In this document: positions 23,809 through 35,400 of the stretch, in pieces
Layout: the number at the start of each line of letters is the position of its first letter
Position numbering within the stretch: the first letter of the stretch is position 1
Translations under genes and position numbers: made by a program
Notes under the pieces: generated by a model
What the model was told of the DNA's origin: nothing
Seen by the model: only the letters and a program-made list of their open reading frames with translations
Databases searched by the model: none
Source: Melitaea cinxia
Lineage: Eukaryota > Arthropoda > Insecta > Lepidoptera > Nymphalidae
Length of the DNA stretch: 64,000 nucleotides
NCBI RefSeq assembly: GCF_905220565.1
Contig: NC_059415.1
Location: 11,484,001 to 11,548,000 of the forward strand
Reading direction: 5' to 3'

Positions 23809-24195
23809 AAATAAACTAACATTAAAACAAGCAGACTATTTTCTATTGGGTTTGAAAGGACATCATTATTTATCACTCGACGATGTAGCATTTTTTTGAA
23901 TATCAACGGTAAATTGTTCTAATCACATAAGAACATATTATTTTCATTGTATTTTATCAAAGTTTACGCTCTTTTACAAAAATTTTATGTATTTGTAAAT
24001 TTACAATACTATTATTAGTTTAAGCAATGACAAGTGGAAATGCAGGAGCAGTCGCATTAGTTCCCTTGGTAGTCATTGGCTAGCTGACATCATCTCACAT
24101 TGAAAAAAAATAAAAAGGGTCACTTCAAAAATCTTACTTTAAGATATGTTTATTTATTATTATTACTACTTCAAATATATTATCTAAAAATTAAA

Positions 24196-24524
24196 TGTAC
24201 TGTGACTTCAAAAAAGGAGGAGATTACTCAATTCCACCGTATATATTTATATTTTTTATGTATGTCGCGGATAACTTCGTCGTTTATGAACCGATTTTGA
24301 TAAAAATTCTTATTTTGTTGGAAAGGAGACACCTCAAGCATGGTAATATAATAAAGAAAACAGGATCGGATGACGGAATCCCTAAGAAATCGAGGGGAAC
24401 CCTCGAAAATCGTAGTGACAACTAGTGCGTTTTTTTAATTTTTTTCGTCTACTTACGTTGTATTACTTGTCGATGTCTTAAGTCAAGTCGGTTTTTTTCG
24501 TTTGCTAGCAAACACAATTATTAT
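24196..24524 (-). mobile_element. Family D DNA element, opposite orientation
   Basis: Mirror of the preceding copy: GTGACTTCAAAAAAGGAGG at the left, then AAGTCGGTTTTTTTCG and the GTTTGCTAGCAAAC palindrome at the right. Confidence 0.8.
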
Positions 24525-24726
24525 TATATATCCAAAGATATTTAAATTCCTAATAGGAATGGATTAAAAGTGTGTAACTAGTGGAGAGATAATTTTGAAT
24601 GTTCTCGTAGGTAAATAACTTCGCTATACTTAATTTTACTAAGTAACATATTTATTATCGATTCGATTCAATTTGCTAAATCATGTTGAATGTTAAATTC
24701 GTTTTAAGTAATGTGTTGTTGTGTTT

Positions 24727-24930
24727 ATCAAAATCAAATCAAAATCAATAAATACTTTATTCAAATAGGCCCCATGAGCACTTTCGATTCGTAATATTAC
24801 AAATTATAAATTAAAGTGATTATTATTTTTAAAAGTAAAGCTATCACCGATTCGGAATGTAGATTCTGCAGAGAAGAATCGGCAAGAAACTCCGCAGTTA
24901 CTCTTTTGAACATAATATATAAATAAACTG
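24727..24930 (-). repeat. Interspersed repeat family L, copy 1
   Basis: On the minus strand it contains AAGAGTAACTGCGGAGT and GCCGATTCTTCTCTGCAGAA, and ends in a TTGATTTTGATTTGATT tail. It matches 59690-59960, and resembles a LINE 3' end with simple-repeat tail. Confidence 0.75.
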
Positions 24931-25725
24931 TGTTTTAGTACATAATTAGTAATATCTTGCATGAAATACAGCGTCACTAAGTACACACATCTTTATCAAC
25001 TATGTGATCCTACACCGAATAATACGCTTTATCTATTTTTTTTTTAAATAAAAATGTGTATATTATTAGTTAAATTGTTAATTGTATGTATTTTCGTATT
25101 TTAATTATGTATTTGCTTATTTACTGCGTATTTATGTAATATAATGTTTGTTTGTTTTACGCCTTGGTTTTACTGTACTATACTGTAAGTGCAATAAATG
25201 TTAGCTAAAATAAATAAATACGTGTTATTTATTGAAATTGTATTATTGAAATTAAATTTAAAATCTACGTAACATCACCAATATTGGTCATAGTACACAT
25301 TACAACACATGACCCACCGTCCATTACCTAATCAGACACTTAAAACATTTAACAATTAAGCCTAAACAAATTTCTACACTTTCCAACAATTTCAAACAGG
25401 GCGCAAAAATAACCTACCCCTTAACCCGTTAATATATAACGGGAATATTGAGTGATCTAATTAGCCCCATTTCATTCGATGCCCGAAAAGGTCCAGGCGA
25501 TGGGGCAGAAAATACCAGGACCCTTGTTAGTGTCATTCCTTAAATTCGGATTATCTGTGTATCGATAAGTGTTGAGGTCACCAGTCCGATCATTTTTTAT
25601 AGAAGTTTTTTGAGGGTTCAAATAAATGTTCTAACCATTCGGTTATTTATAATTGCTATACGAATGAAAGAGTTATAAAATAATAATATTTAGGTCATTA
25701 AACAGTAGTACGATACAATACGATA
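24931..25725. other. AT-rich; possible LINE tail, otherwise no feature
   Basis: The part ending GCAATAAATGTTAGC followed by (AAATA) repeats near 25190-25222 looks like a retroelement poly(A) end. The remainder is unrecognised. Confidence 0.4.
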
Positions 25726-26065
25726 CGATTCAGCCTGTAACATCCCACTACTGGGCATAGGCCTCTTTCCCCACGTAGGAGAAGGATCAGAGCTTAATCC
25801 ACCACGCTGCTCCAATGCGGGTTGGCGGATATATTCCCTACTATGAGTAACGATTGCTATCAGGTGTACATGATAACAACCGAGACCGACAGCTTAACTT
25901 GCTATCCGAGACTCGGTGGGGAGATCCATAAGGATACATATCCGAAAAAAAACATTTGTAAATTAAAAATATCCATCCCGAGCGGAATAGAATCCGCAAA
26001 CCGTCGATGTTTTAGGCGACTACTCACACCACTACACCTGAGCGGTCGTTACAATCTTTTTATAT
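25726..26065 (-). repeat. SINE family B, copy 6 (near full length)
   Basis: Written tail first: CATCCCACTACTGGGCATAG, then TAACGATTGCTATCAGGTG. A diverged tRNA-like head of the GGTGTAG type lies near 26015-26055. It matches the head type of 7462-7800. Confidence 0.8.
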
Positions 26066-26790
26066 ATAAAAAAGACAAGTCCTAACTCACTCATCAACGC
26101 CCAGCCCAAACCCTTGAACCTAAAAAGCTGAAATTTTGCACAGAGTTTCTCTGTATGATGTTTACAAGGAATAAGGAATAATATTTCGAAATACAATCCT
26201 TAAAGGGGTAAAATGGTGGTTCAAAATTTGTATAGCGAAACAATATTAAATAGACATTTCGATTCGAAACTTCATAGGAGTACTCCCGAAAAAAAATACG
26301 CAAATATGTCTTTCGTTATTTTCCGAAAATCAACCCCTTAGGGGTGAAATGGGGTAAATAAACCTAATGATCGACATGGGTGTCGTTATTTATGTTTTTT
26401 GGGACGTTGATTGCGAAAATGGGGGTTATTTCGAAGTCTAAGACGGCGGACATGACATAAAATTAATTAAATTGTTTCCCAATACAAACTCTGAACTCCC
26501 GTTTCACTACTATGGGGTGACTATTCAATTCGAACCTTCGTAGGTGTAATCCAATAAAAAAAAAAGTAATTATAAGTTTTCAAATTTCAAATACATCATT
26601 ATAACATTAATTTGAATTAGTGTTTTATTTGAGCTAGAGTACACTTACTACAATTTGGACCTCTAATGTAGTATATAAAGAAGAACTTTCAGCATAGACT
26701 GAAAAAATAAATAGTCTTAACCCTTAGTTACTTCCTTAGGTAGGTTTCCTGCACGAGTGAAGCCGCGGGCAAAAGTTAGTAGTATAATAC
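26066..26790 (-). repeat. LINE-like repeat family E, copy 3
   Basis: Left end CTAACTCACTCATCAACGC; right end TGAAGCCGCGGGCAAAAG, which is the inverse of the usual start. It has the GGGGTAAAATGGTGGTTC type blocks. No coding frame survives. Confidence 0.65.
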
Positions 26791-27144
26791 TAATCCCTAG
26801 TATGGGAAAATTACAGGCTGGTTTCATTCAATTGATAACATCACTCAAATCTTTTGATGAAGAAATTAAGGATGTAAGGAAATTTACTTGAACCTAATTA
26901 AGTATAAAACTAAGCAATTAAGGCTTAACCAATGAGGCTGATCAAATAAAGATCTTATAATAAAATTATGTCCTTTATAAATTATGATCAGTCGTGTTCT
27001 TTATACCACAGATATAATATACAACCAACAAGGTTTACATAGATATTAATTGGATTATGTTTTAAGGATTCTCGATTTCAACGCGTTTTAGTTTTCCGAT
27101 TAAGTTAGACGATTAGAATGGGTCTGTTTGCTAATTATATTAGA
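26791..27144. other. No feature seen
   Basis: No recognised gene or repeat. Confidence 0.5.
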
Positions 27145-27470
27145 CTAGCTGCTGCCCGCGACGTCATCTGCGTGAACGCTATACAGCACCAAAAATACCT
27201 ACGATTATACCTTTTAAAATAACATTCATTTACCCGTTTCTTCTTTACATTTCATATCTACAGAAAAATCTCATAGCTGCTTAAAATTGTCTTGTCTACT
27301 TATATTCATTTTATTACGTTTGTCGGCTTAGTTACTGATATTGCGTGATTTTTATAGTGTGAAGCTAGCTTATATAGCATGGTTATTAACATAATAACAA
27401 CAACATTTATATATGCGTTGTTAGGTTACGCGTTGTTACAGAATGCGTTGAGGAAATGCCAACGGGCTAG
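27145..27470 (+). repeat. LINE-like repeat family E, copy 4
   Basis: Starts GACTAGCTGCTGCCCGCGAC and continues with GTGAAGCTAGCTTATATAGC, which also occurs at 39905-39930. Confidence 0.65.
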
Positions 27471-27491
27471 TCAATAAAAATATAAAAATAA

Positions 27492-28028
27492 GATTATGTG
27501 GTGTCATGGGACACCAGGTAGGAACGAAGCTCCTTCGGATAGTATAGAAGCAACACAATTTGGAAAAAAATTGTTGAATTTTATATACATTTTCTAGTTC
27601 TTGACTTTTTTTTAATTTTGTTGATTATTTTTTAATTAAGTACATAAAAGTATTTAGAAAATTTAGTATTTTAGAAATTAACAAATACCGTAAAATAAAA
27701 TAAATCAAACCAAATAACAATAATAATAATAATTCAAAGTATTAAGTGAAATAAAAAAACATATGGCTTTATTTATTTTTGTCGACAGTATAAAATTACA
27801 TAAATAATTTTAAAAAAGTTTACTAGTAATATTTTAGTTTTACAAACGTCATATTATACAGTCGTGTGACTGATATTCCGTCACTTCCGTTATACAATAC
27901 AATACAATACAAATATACTTTATTGTACAACCAAAATTATATATTTTTCTTACGGTTTTAGTATCACATTTTTTTCAGTTCGGTCGCCCAGCCAAATGTC
28001 AAGCCTGCCATAAGGAACTTCGTTCCAA
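27492..28028 (+). mobile_element. MITE family F, copy 2, with an insertion
   Basis: Same ends as the copy at 17175 (GGAACGAAGCTCCTT and AAGGAACTTCGTTCC, with one change in the left repeat) and the same outer hairpin. About 49 bases at 27894-27942 (CAATACAATACAAATATAC type) are absent from the other two copies and look like a short LINE-tail insertion with TTATA on both sides. Confidence 0.85.
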
Positions 28029-28239
28029 TAATCGAAAAATTAAATTTTAATCTTTAAATAACACGGCAATCTTTCTTATAGCCGCGTACCGGAGCTGGCT
28101 CATAAACTTCTTGGAACGAAGATATTTACCGCGCGGTACACGAACTAAGCGGGATGGGAGTGATCGAAGAAATCGTAACGAGACGTTTTCTCAACACTTC
28201 TTGCTATAGTACGTAAATATATGTCATAATGTTTACGCA

Positions 28240-28390
28240 AATATCACTCATTATAGTGAAACTTTTTCGGATTTTATCGAGGTTCTCCCGTGACCATGGT
28301 TGCTGTAAAGTATTCCAAGCATCGGGCATGTGAAAAGCTAAAAAAAACTACGATAAAATCCGCAAAAGTTTGATCATTATAATATGGTGT
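28240..28390. repeat. Hairpin-type dispersed repeat G, copy 2
   Basis: Shares GTGACCATGGTTGCTGTAAA with 961-1110. The ends CTCATTATAGTGAAAC and GTTTGATCATTATAAT are inverted relatives. Internal complementary pieces (TTTTCGGATTTTATCG against CGATAAAATCCGCAAAA) give a strong hairpin. Confidence 0.7.
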
Positions 28391-29663
28391 CATATTTTAG
28401 TTACGACAAACCAATTACTAGTGTGATTGAAAATGATGATTAAATATATTTTTACTTTTGTTTATTTTTATTATAAATAATAATTATTAAAATAAATATA
28501 TACAAAATGTTTATTTCTAAAATTAAATAATTTAAATTAATAAAATAAAATTTATACAGTTCCTACAGTGTTAGACTTTACAGAAAACCATTACTTTTTT
28601 TTTATTTCAATATTATCTTGCTTTTTTTATTAAATTTAAAATAATCTTTGATAATTATATGAAGTGACATACCAAGAGTATTTAAAATTTAAAGTTTAGT
28701 AAATATATTGCATATTATTACAAAGGCATAAAAGTCAGAAAATTACAAATATTTCGTCCATATCATCATACCTTAAATTATTAAACGACATAATAATTAT
28801 TCAGATTAAAATGCGTAACTTTAAGTCTCAGATTTCATTTCCTGGCTTCTGACCAACGTTTATTTCATATACAAAAGTATTTTGATTAAATTCATTATTG
28901 AAATGTGGACCTTATAACCAATATTTTAGAATTGATTTTTGGGTAAAAATAATTTCTGGTTTAAGTCACTTCATAAATTATACACTGACCCATATTTATG
29001 ATATTTCAGGTGTGTTCTTCATTTTATTGTAAGTTGAGATTATATTTATCTTATTGTTTTAACAGTTCAGATTAAAATTTTAATTTTAAAACATTTCTCT
29101 CAACTTAATTATAGCTTGTGTACTATTAAAAATAATATTTTTGAGTGACAGAGAAGGATTAAGCCTTTGTTACTACTAAAATGTAATGTTGTTATTATTT
29201 TTATGGAATATATTTTAAAAATATAAATCAAAATTCGAAAAAAAATAATAATCTAAAAAAGTAATCAAAAAGTCATCTAATCTGACAAGTACCAGAACTT
29301 AGCTCGGTCGAGACTGCGAGCAACGTTTGGAAAAATATTAATTTAAAACTTGCGCTTTTTCACTCACCTGAAATTAATCATATTCTTTTTGACGTATGAA
29401 AATTAATCTGCTAAAGTCAGGAATAACGAATAAATAAATTTCTAAGAGTTTTATATACTTAATTATATTTTTATTTATTTAAAAATTGTATTAATACATT
29501 GACAGGTTTAGTTATAAGTAGCAATTCATTTTATAAATTTAACTTATAAGTAAATCAACGCCTTTTTTTCCACGCAGAACGTGATTTTTTACACAAATCT
29601 TCTGATGTTTAACACGTGTGCTAACCACAGCTTACGCAAGCGATCTCAAATAACAAACCTTAG
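28391..29663. other. AT-rich, no feature seen
   Basis: The longest quiet stretch of the left half. No gene, fold or family recognised. Confidence 0.5.
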
Positions 29664-29990
29664 GAGTCGATTCAGCCTGTAATATCCCAATGTTGGACAT
29701 AGGCCTCTTTCCCCATGTAGAAGAAGGGCCAGAGCTTAATCCACCACACTGCTCCAATGCGGGCTGGGGGATACATTCCCCATTATGAGTAACGATTGCT
29801 ATTAGGTTTACATGATAACGACTGGTACCGATGGCTTAACGTACTCTCCGAGGAAAAGTGGGGAGACCCACAGGGACTGCACAAATACCGACCACAGCAA
29901 ACATCTGTTGGCAAATAGAAATATTTGCCAACGCAACAGCCACAAACCAGTGCAGTGACCGTTACGCCAATGCGTCGTCAATCTTAGGAG
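29664..29990 (-). repeat. SINE family B, copy 7
   Basis: Starts CAGCCTGTAATATCCC and runs through the GAGTAACGATTGCTATTAGG block to a partly deleted tRNA-like head (CAGTGACCGTTACGCCAATG). The open frame across it is a shadow. Confidence 0.8.
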
Positions 29991-30284
29991 TAAAACGCCA
30001 ATATTTATTTTATTTAGAGTACTTGCACAAACAAAGCAATAAATGTCAGTATAGATGTGTTATTCACGTTACGTCTCTTACACAACTGTCACATTGAGGT
30101 TGCATAATTACAAGTACACAGCACCGAGAATTAACTTGCTTATACTAAAGATTTTATATAGTGATCATTTTATTTGTGTATATTTTTTGTGATCAATCGT
30201 AACAGTATACTGTATACGAGTAATTTGTTACAGAGGGAATATAATTAGCCATTAAATTTGATTTTTATACTATTTATTAATATA

Positions 30285-30525
30285 ACATAATTAAACCCCG
30301 ACCTTTTTAACCGATAAAATAGTAAATGAAATACGCAATATTAGGGATTACTCCAAACGTAAATATCAGATATCGATAAAATGTAAATGGGACCACAAGG
30401 CAAACACTATCTTTCGATTAGAAAAGAATTGTCAAAATCGGTAGACACGGTATGAAGCTACGAGGTAACGCTCATTTAAAAAAGTCGAATTGATAGCTTC
30501 CCCCAATTTTTGAAGTCGGTTAAAA
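30285..30525 (+). mobile_element. Family D DNA element (left end diverged)
   Basis: The right end is typical (TTTTTGAAGTCGGTTAAAAA). The middle block AAATGGGACCACAAGGCAAA is shared with 6400-6425. Confidence 0.65.
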
Positions 30526-30884
30526 ATTCTTAGTAAACGTAAGTATTAGTATTATTAATCTATAGACAATTTTCTACGTCCTTTTTTATTATTATATGTT
30601 GACTTTTTTTAATAACTTCGAAAATAATAAGCAATCAAAAACTAAATAATAACTGTAATTACTTAATAACTTATTATTAAAAAAAAAACCAAAATAAATA
30701 AAAAGAATGCTAAGAAACATATATTGAGTAAATTCTTAATTACATATTTCGTTTTTATTAACACCAACACATTGAAATAATGACTATTAATAATTCATAA
30801 GTATTATCAATTCAAGGGATGGGAATTATTTCACATAATTATCGATGTTTCTATTATTAACATATATTATATTCAAGAAAATGA

Positions 30885-31155
30885 AAGGTTTCTCAATTCA
30901 TCTCTTTTCTTGTGTCTTATCTCGTAATTTTATTATAGGTTATCGATTTTGATGATCGTTTTTGTAATCGAAAACTGATACTTTTCATGTGGTCCAATCA
31001 ATGTGGTCAATTTGATGGAAATCTTATGACTCAAAAATTATATTTCAAGTCATCTCTATAAATGCATATTAAGTTGACTATTTTTCGACTACCTGTGTTG
31101 TATTACTTGCCGATGTAAATTCGAGTAAGTTTTTTCGCAAGCATACAAAATTATC
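30885..31155 (-). mobile_element. Family D DNA element, diverged
   Basis: Contains GACTACCTGTGTTGTATTAC and a worn terminus near 31120-31150. It lies about 500 bases upstream of the receptor start codon, so the promoter must lie within or around repeat-derived DNA. Confidence 0.6.
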
Positions 31156-31651
31156 ATTCAGCGATGCATATCAACTTTATTCGCGAAAATATGATGTGGG
31201 ATTATAACATATTTAAAGATATAAATATGTCAAATTCGAGTCATCAAATATCTCAATCTTTATCTTTTGTCAACCTACCTGTTTTGCTAAGCTTTTGCGA
31301 TTGTGATATTCATATGAATTGACGAATTATTAAGTTGATTTTTTGTTTTGTCTGTTCGTCTATATGTATATTGCCGTGATGAAGCTTGGATAAATATTTA
31401 TCCATACAAGGAGTTAGGATACTTACTATCTTCAAATTTCCTTGGAAACCTTAACAGAGCAAGGAAAGTCAAAATATGTCATCGCAAACGAAGTCATCGC
31501 AGCAGCTCTACTGATAAAAACCATAAAATACGTATCGACAAACAGAACGTCACTAAATTAAAAGACACGTTAAGCCGTATGTACGTAAAAATGTCCAACA
31601 TTACGTCTATAAAACCCCGTCATGCAGGAACGGCTAAATTAGGTCTCCAAA
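31156..31651 (+). other. Upstream region of the odorant receptor gene
   Basis: Presumed 5' untranslated and promoter region. An open frame at 31348-31671 reads through in another frame and overlaps the receptor start by 20 bases. It has no family features and does not need an ATG, so I treat it as chance. No TATA or initiator element can be named with confidence. Confidence 0.4.
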
Positions 31652-32442
31652 ATGTTAAAATATATATTTAAAAAGTTAGAAAATTCTGAATATCCTCTTC
31701 TCGGTCCGAATATTACCGCTCTAAAATTTTGGGGATTAATTCTACCAAAGGAATTACTGACAAAATGTCTGTATATTTTCTTTCATTTAACTGTTATAAT
31801 TTTCACAGCGACAGAATACGCTGAAATTTGGTTCGTCAAATACGACATGAATTTACTACTAACTAACATTAAAATAACACTGTTGGCAACGGTCAGTGTA
31901 AGTAAAGTGACGAGCTTTCTAATAAATCAAGATAAATGGTTGAATATCATTAACTATGTCAATAAAGCCGATAAGGTGCAAAGAAATGGTGATGATGCTA
32001 AAAGGGATATCATTAATAGATACACGAAATACAGCAGGAAAATTACGTATTTTTATATCATTTTGATGTACACGACCGTGGTTATTGTTATGAGTCAACC
32101 GATTTACAAATACCTATTCAGCGAGAGTTATAGGGAGAACGTAAGAAATGGGACCGAAAATTACGCCCAAGTTGTTAGTTCTTGGGTACCCTTCGACAAA
32201 AATACAGTCACTGGACACATATTCGCCTGCCTCTATCAAAGTTACGCTGCAATTTATGGGGGCGGTTGGATAACTTCTTTCGATACTAATGCTATTGTCA
32301 TCATGGTTTTCTTTAGGGGGGAACTCGAAATGTTGAGGATTGACAGTCGTAACTTGTTCGGATCGGAAAACTTGTTAGTAAGTAAAGAAGAATTTAAGAA
32401 ACGTTTAAAGAATTGTTATCAAAGGCACGTGGATTTGCTAAA
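31652..32442 (+). CDS. Odorant receptor exon 1 (residues 1-263 and part of 264)
   Basis: An unusually large intronless first exon (791 bases) covering transmembrane segments 1-4. It ends CTAAA before a strong donor, GTAAGT. Reading on without splicing meets a stop immediately. Start chosen at the ATG of MLKYIF because the N terminus then has normal OR length. Confidence 0.9.
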
Positions 32443-35400
32443 GTAAGTTTTGGAATTTATATTTATTTAGAACTATCTTTAATTTAACTATGGAATATTT
32501 AACGATTCAATCAATAAATTAATCAATCAAATCAATTAATCTATCAATGATGTACGAGTTGTTGTTGTTGTTATCAAAGTCACAGTCAGCGATAGACACA
32601 ACAGCCGTTGAAAGAGGCTTTAAAGGAACATACTAAAGTATGTTCGGTTAAATCTTATAAATAAACTTTCCGGTAGAAATAACCACTTTAACGAAAGCAA
32701 ACATACATCAAGAAAGTACCTAAAACTGCAAATGGTTAAATAAACTTCACATAAATCTGATGAACTTCGAATTCTCGCGTCTGTAGAAGTCATAAACTTA
32801 GGTCAAAGGAAATTTATCACTCAAATGTACACTTCTCTTCCCCAGTTACAGTGCAAGTTAAATTGACTCTTAATTTCGATTCACATTTTGGACGTATATC
32901 ACATTATTGTGCTACCAAATCTGGACTTTATGTAATAGTCATAAGGTTTGCATTTCCTTGGGATTTGAAGAGTAACCTGCGTGATATAAATTTTATTTGA
33001 CATATCATCCCGTTAATTATTCCATAATGTAACGTCAGTATCATACCACGGTTCGTTGCTCATAATTATATTTTGTTGTGATCTTAATTTAATAAATTTC
33101 TGCATAACAAACAGATCTTTTTAATATAAATATTGTGCAGTTGCGTCGCATGGTAACTTAATTAGCATGCGGTACTCTGAGTGTTTATGCTTCCCTGGTA
33201 AACGAAGTTTATTGGAACGAAGTTCCTTACAGGCTTCGCATTTGGCTGGGCGACCGGACTGAAAAAATTGTGAGACTAAAACCGTAAGAAAAATATATAA
33301 CGAAAGTGACGTAATATCAGTCATACGACTGTATAATATGACGTTTGTAAAACTAAAATATTACTAGTAAACTTTTTTTTTAATTATTTATTTAATTTGA
33401 TACTGTCGACAAAAATAAATAAAGACATGTTTTTTTATTTCACTTAATAGTCTGAATTATTATTACTATTAATATTTTGTTTGATTTATTTTATTTTACG
33501 GTATTTGTTATTATCTAAAATACTAAATTTCCGTAATACTTTTATGTACTTAATTAAAATCCAATCAACAAATTAAAAAAAAAAACATGAACTAGAAAAT
33601 ATATATAAAATTAAAATTTTTTTTTTTTCAAATTGTGTTGCTTCTATACTATCCAAAGGAACTTCGTTCTTACCTTGTGTCCCATGACACCACATAATTA
33701 TTATATTTAAGAAAGTTTTTATTCTTTGACTTTAATATATATACCTAGTTGGTAACTGAAATGAACATAATATCATCTCTTAGTAATTTATCTGCTAACA
33801 GTGGACTATTGTGACGAATTAATCTTCCATCCTTCTCCTGGATAAAGAGGAAACATTTCCCCATCAGCGAAATCTATACAACTTATTTCAGTACAATTAA
33901 ATTTTCATACACACAGAAACGTTTTATTTAAATATTCCATTCTTACCCCTAAAATCGATGCCTGAAAATTGAAAAACTCAAGTTTTGTTGAAGTACACTG
34001 CACAATATCGAATTTTAATCACTTACGTGAAACGCCTGTATACAATCACAGATTCCAAGATTAACTGATTTTTCAAAAAAAAAAAGAAAAAAAGCCAAAC
34101 TGTTTATGTAATTTTGTTTCGTTATGAATAAAGAAACAAAATTCTTCCTTGATGTTTAGACTGCTGACAATTTAAGTTTTTGATGAATACTCAAACAACT
34201 TGCACTAAACACATTTACTTCATTTTTAAGGCTTAACATTCATATATTTACTCAACCTAAAAATTTCAGAACGTAAATAGATTGTCGCCATTTGCCTTAA
34301 TTTTTGGACCATTAGTTGAGAATGAATGATTTTTCACCCTTACTTATGTAACAAATGTTTTCATAAGCTCAGGTAAAAGGTTCTAGATTACTAATTCCGA
34401 CTAGTAGGTATGGATGAAGGAAAAAAGGGCCTTCAGATAATCCACAATGATCACGGCAGAACAAACAAGTCACTTTGATCGCGGGCCTTTATCCTCAACA
34501 TTTTTAGCTTCCTTGCTAATTCCTTAAAAGCCTCCTGTCAAATAAGGATTAGTAACAAATCCGTGGAAACGACTTTTTTCCACGAATTTCTGGTGATTAT
34601 CGGACATTTATCTTATGTTCTTTTCGTTTTTCTTTTTATTGAAAAATGTTTTAATATTTTAATTTTAACTTTACTTTTTTTATGTTGATTTTTAAAAAGA
34701 TTTTGAATATTTTTTTTCTTTGCTTTCCAACGAAGTTTTAAAAATATTTAAAAAATCTTATTTTACGATAATCGCTTACCATCAGGTGAGCTGTACGCTT
34801 GTTTGCTGACGTAGTTGTATAAAAAAATCTAAAATACTTAATACGCGCAAAATATTTCATAGAAAATCACCCGAAAACGTTTGCGGCCTTATAAACTGCG
34901 TTATGTTTAATAAATAATTTTAACGTAATAATTAATGTTAGATGCAAACCAAATTTCACATCATCCACTACAATTAGCCACATAATAATTGCATAATAAG
35001 CGTTCATTTTAACGAATAAAACGAAATTATTCCTCAATTATCTTTGATATTAAATTTTCTTAGATACATGTTATTTTGCAGCTAGTATGAGGGATGGGAA
35101 TTGAATTCGATAAAATATATTTTTTATAAAAAATTGGCTATGATTCAACATCATCAACATAGATCAACGTAGTCGAAAAAATGGCCACTTAAATACGCAT
35201 TATTACTCGTAAATTACACGTTAGTTCTTGCTGAAATTAGACCACATAATGCGTACCAGCTTTCGAATAAAAAAGGAATCGATACCTGGATTTCTGAATA
35301 CTGCGTACTTTATTATTTATTTATTTATTTTTTATGTATGTTTGGGGATAACTTCGTCGCTTATGAACCGGTTTTGTTTTTTTTATTTTTGTTGGAAAGG

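Noticed and set aside
31348..31671. 107-residue frame just upstream of and overlapping the odorant receptor start
   Set aside because: No ATG at its start, no family features, basic and low in hydrophobic pattern. Best taken as 5' untranslated sequence.
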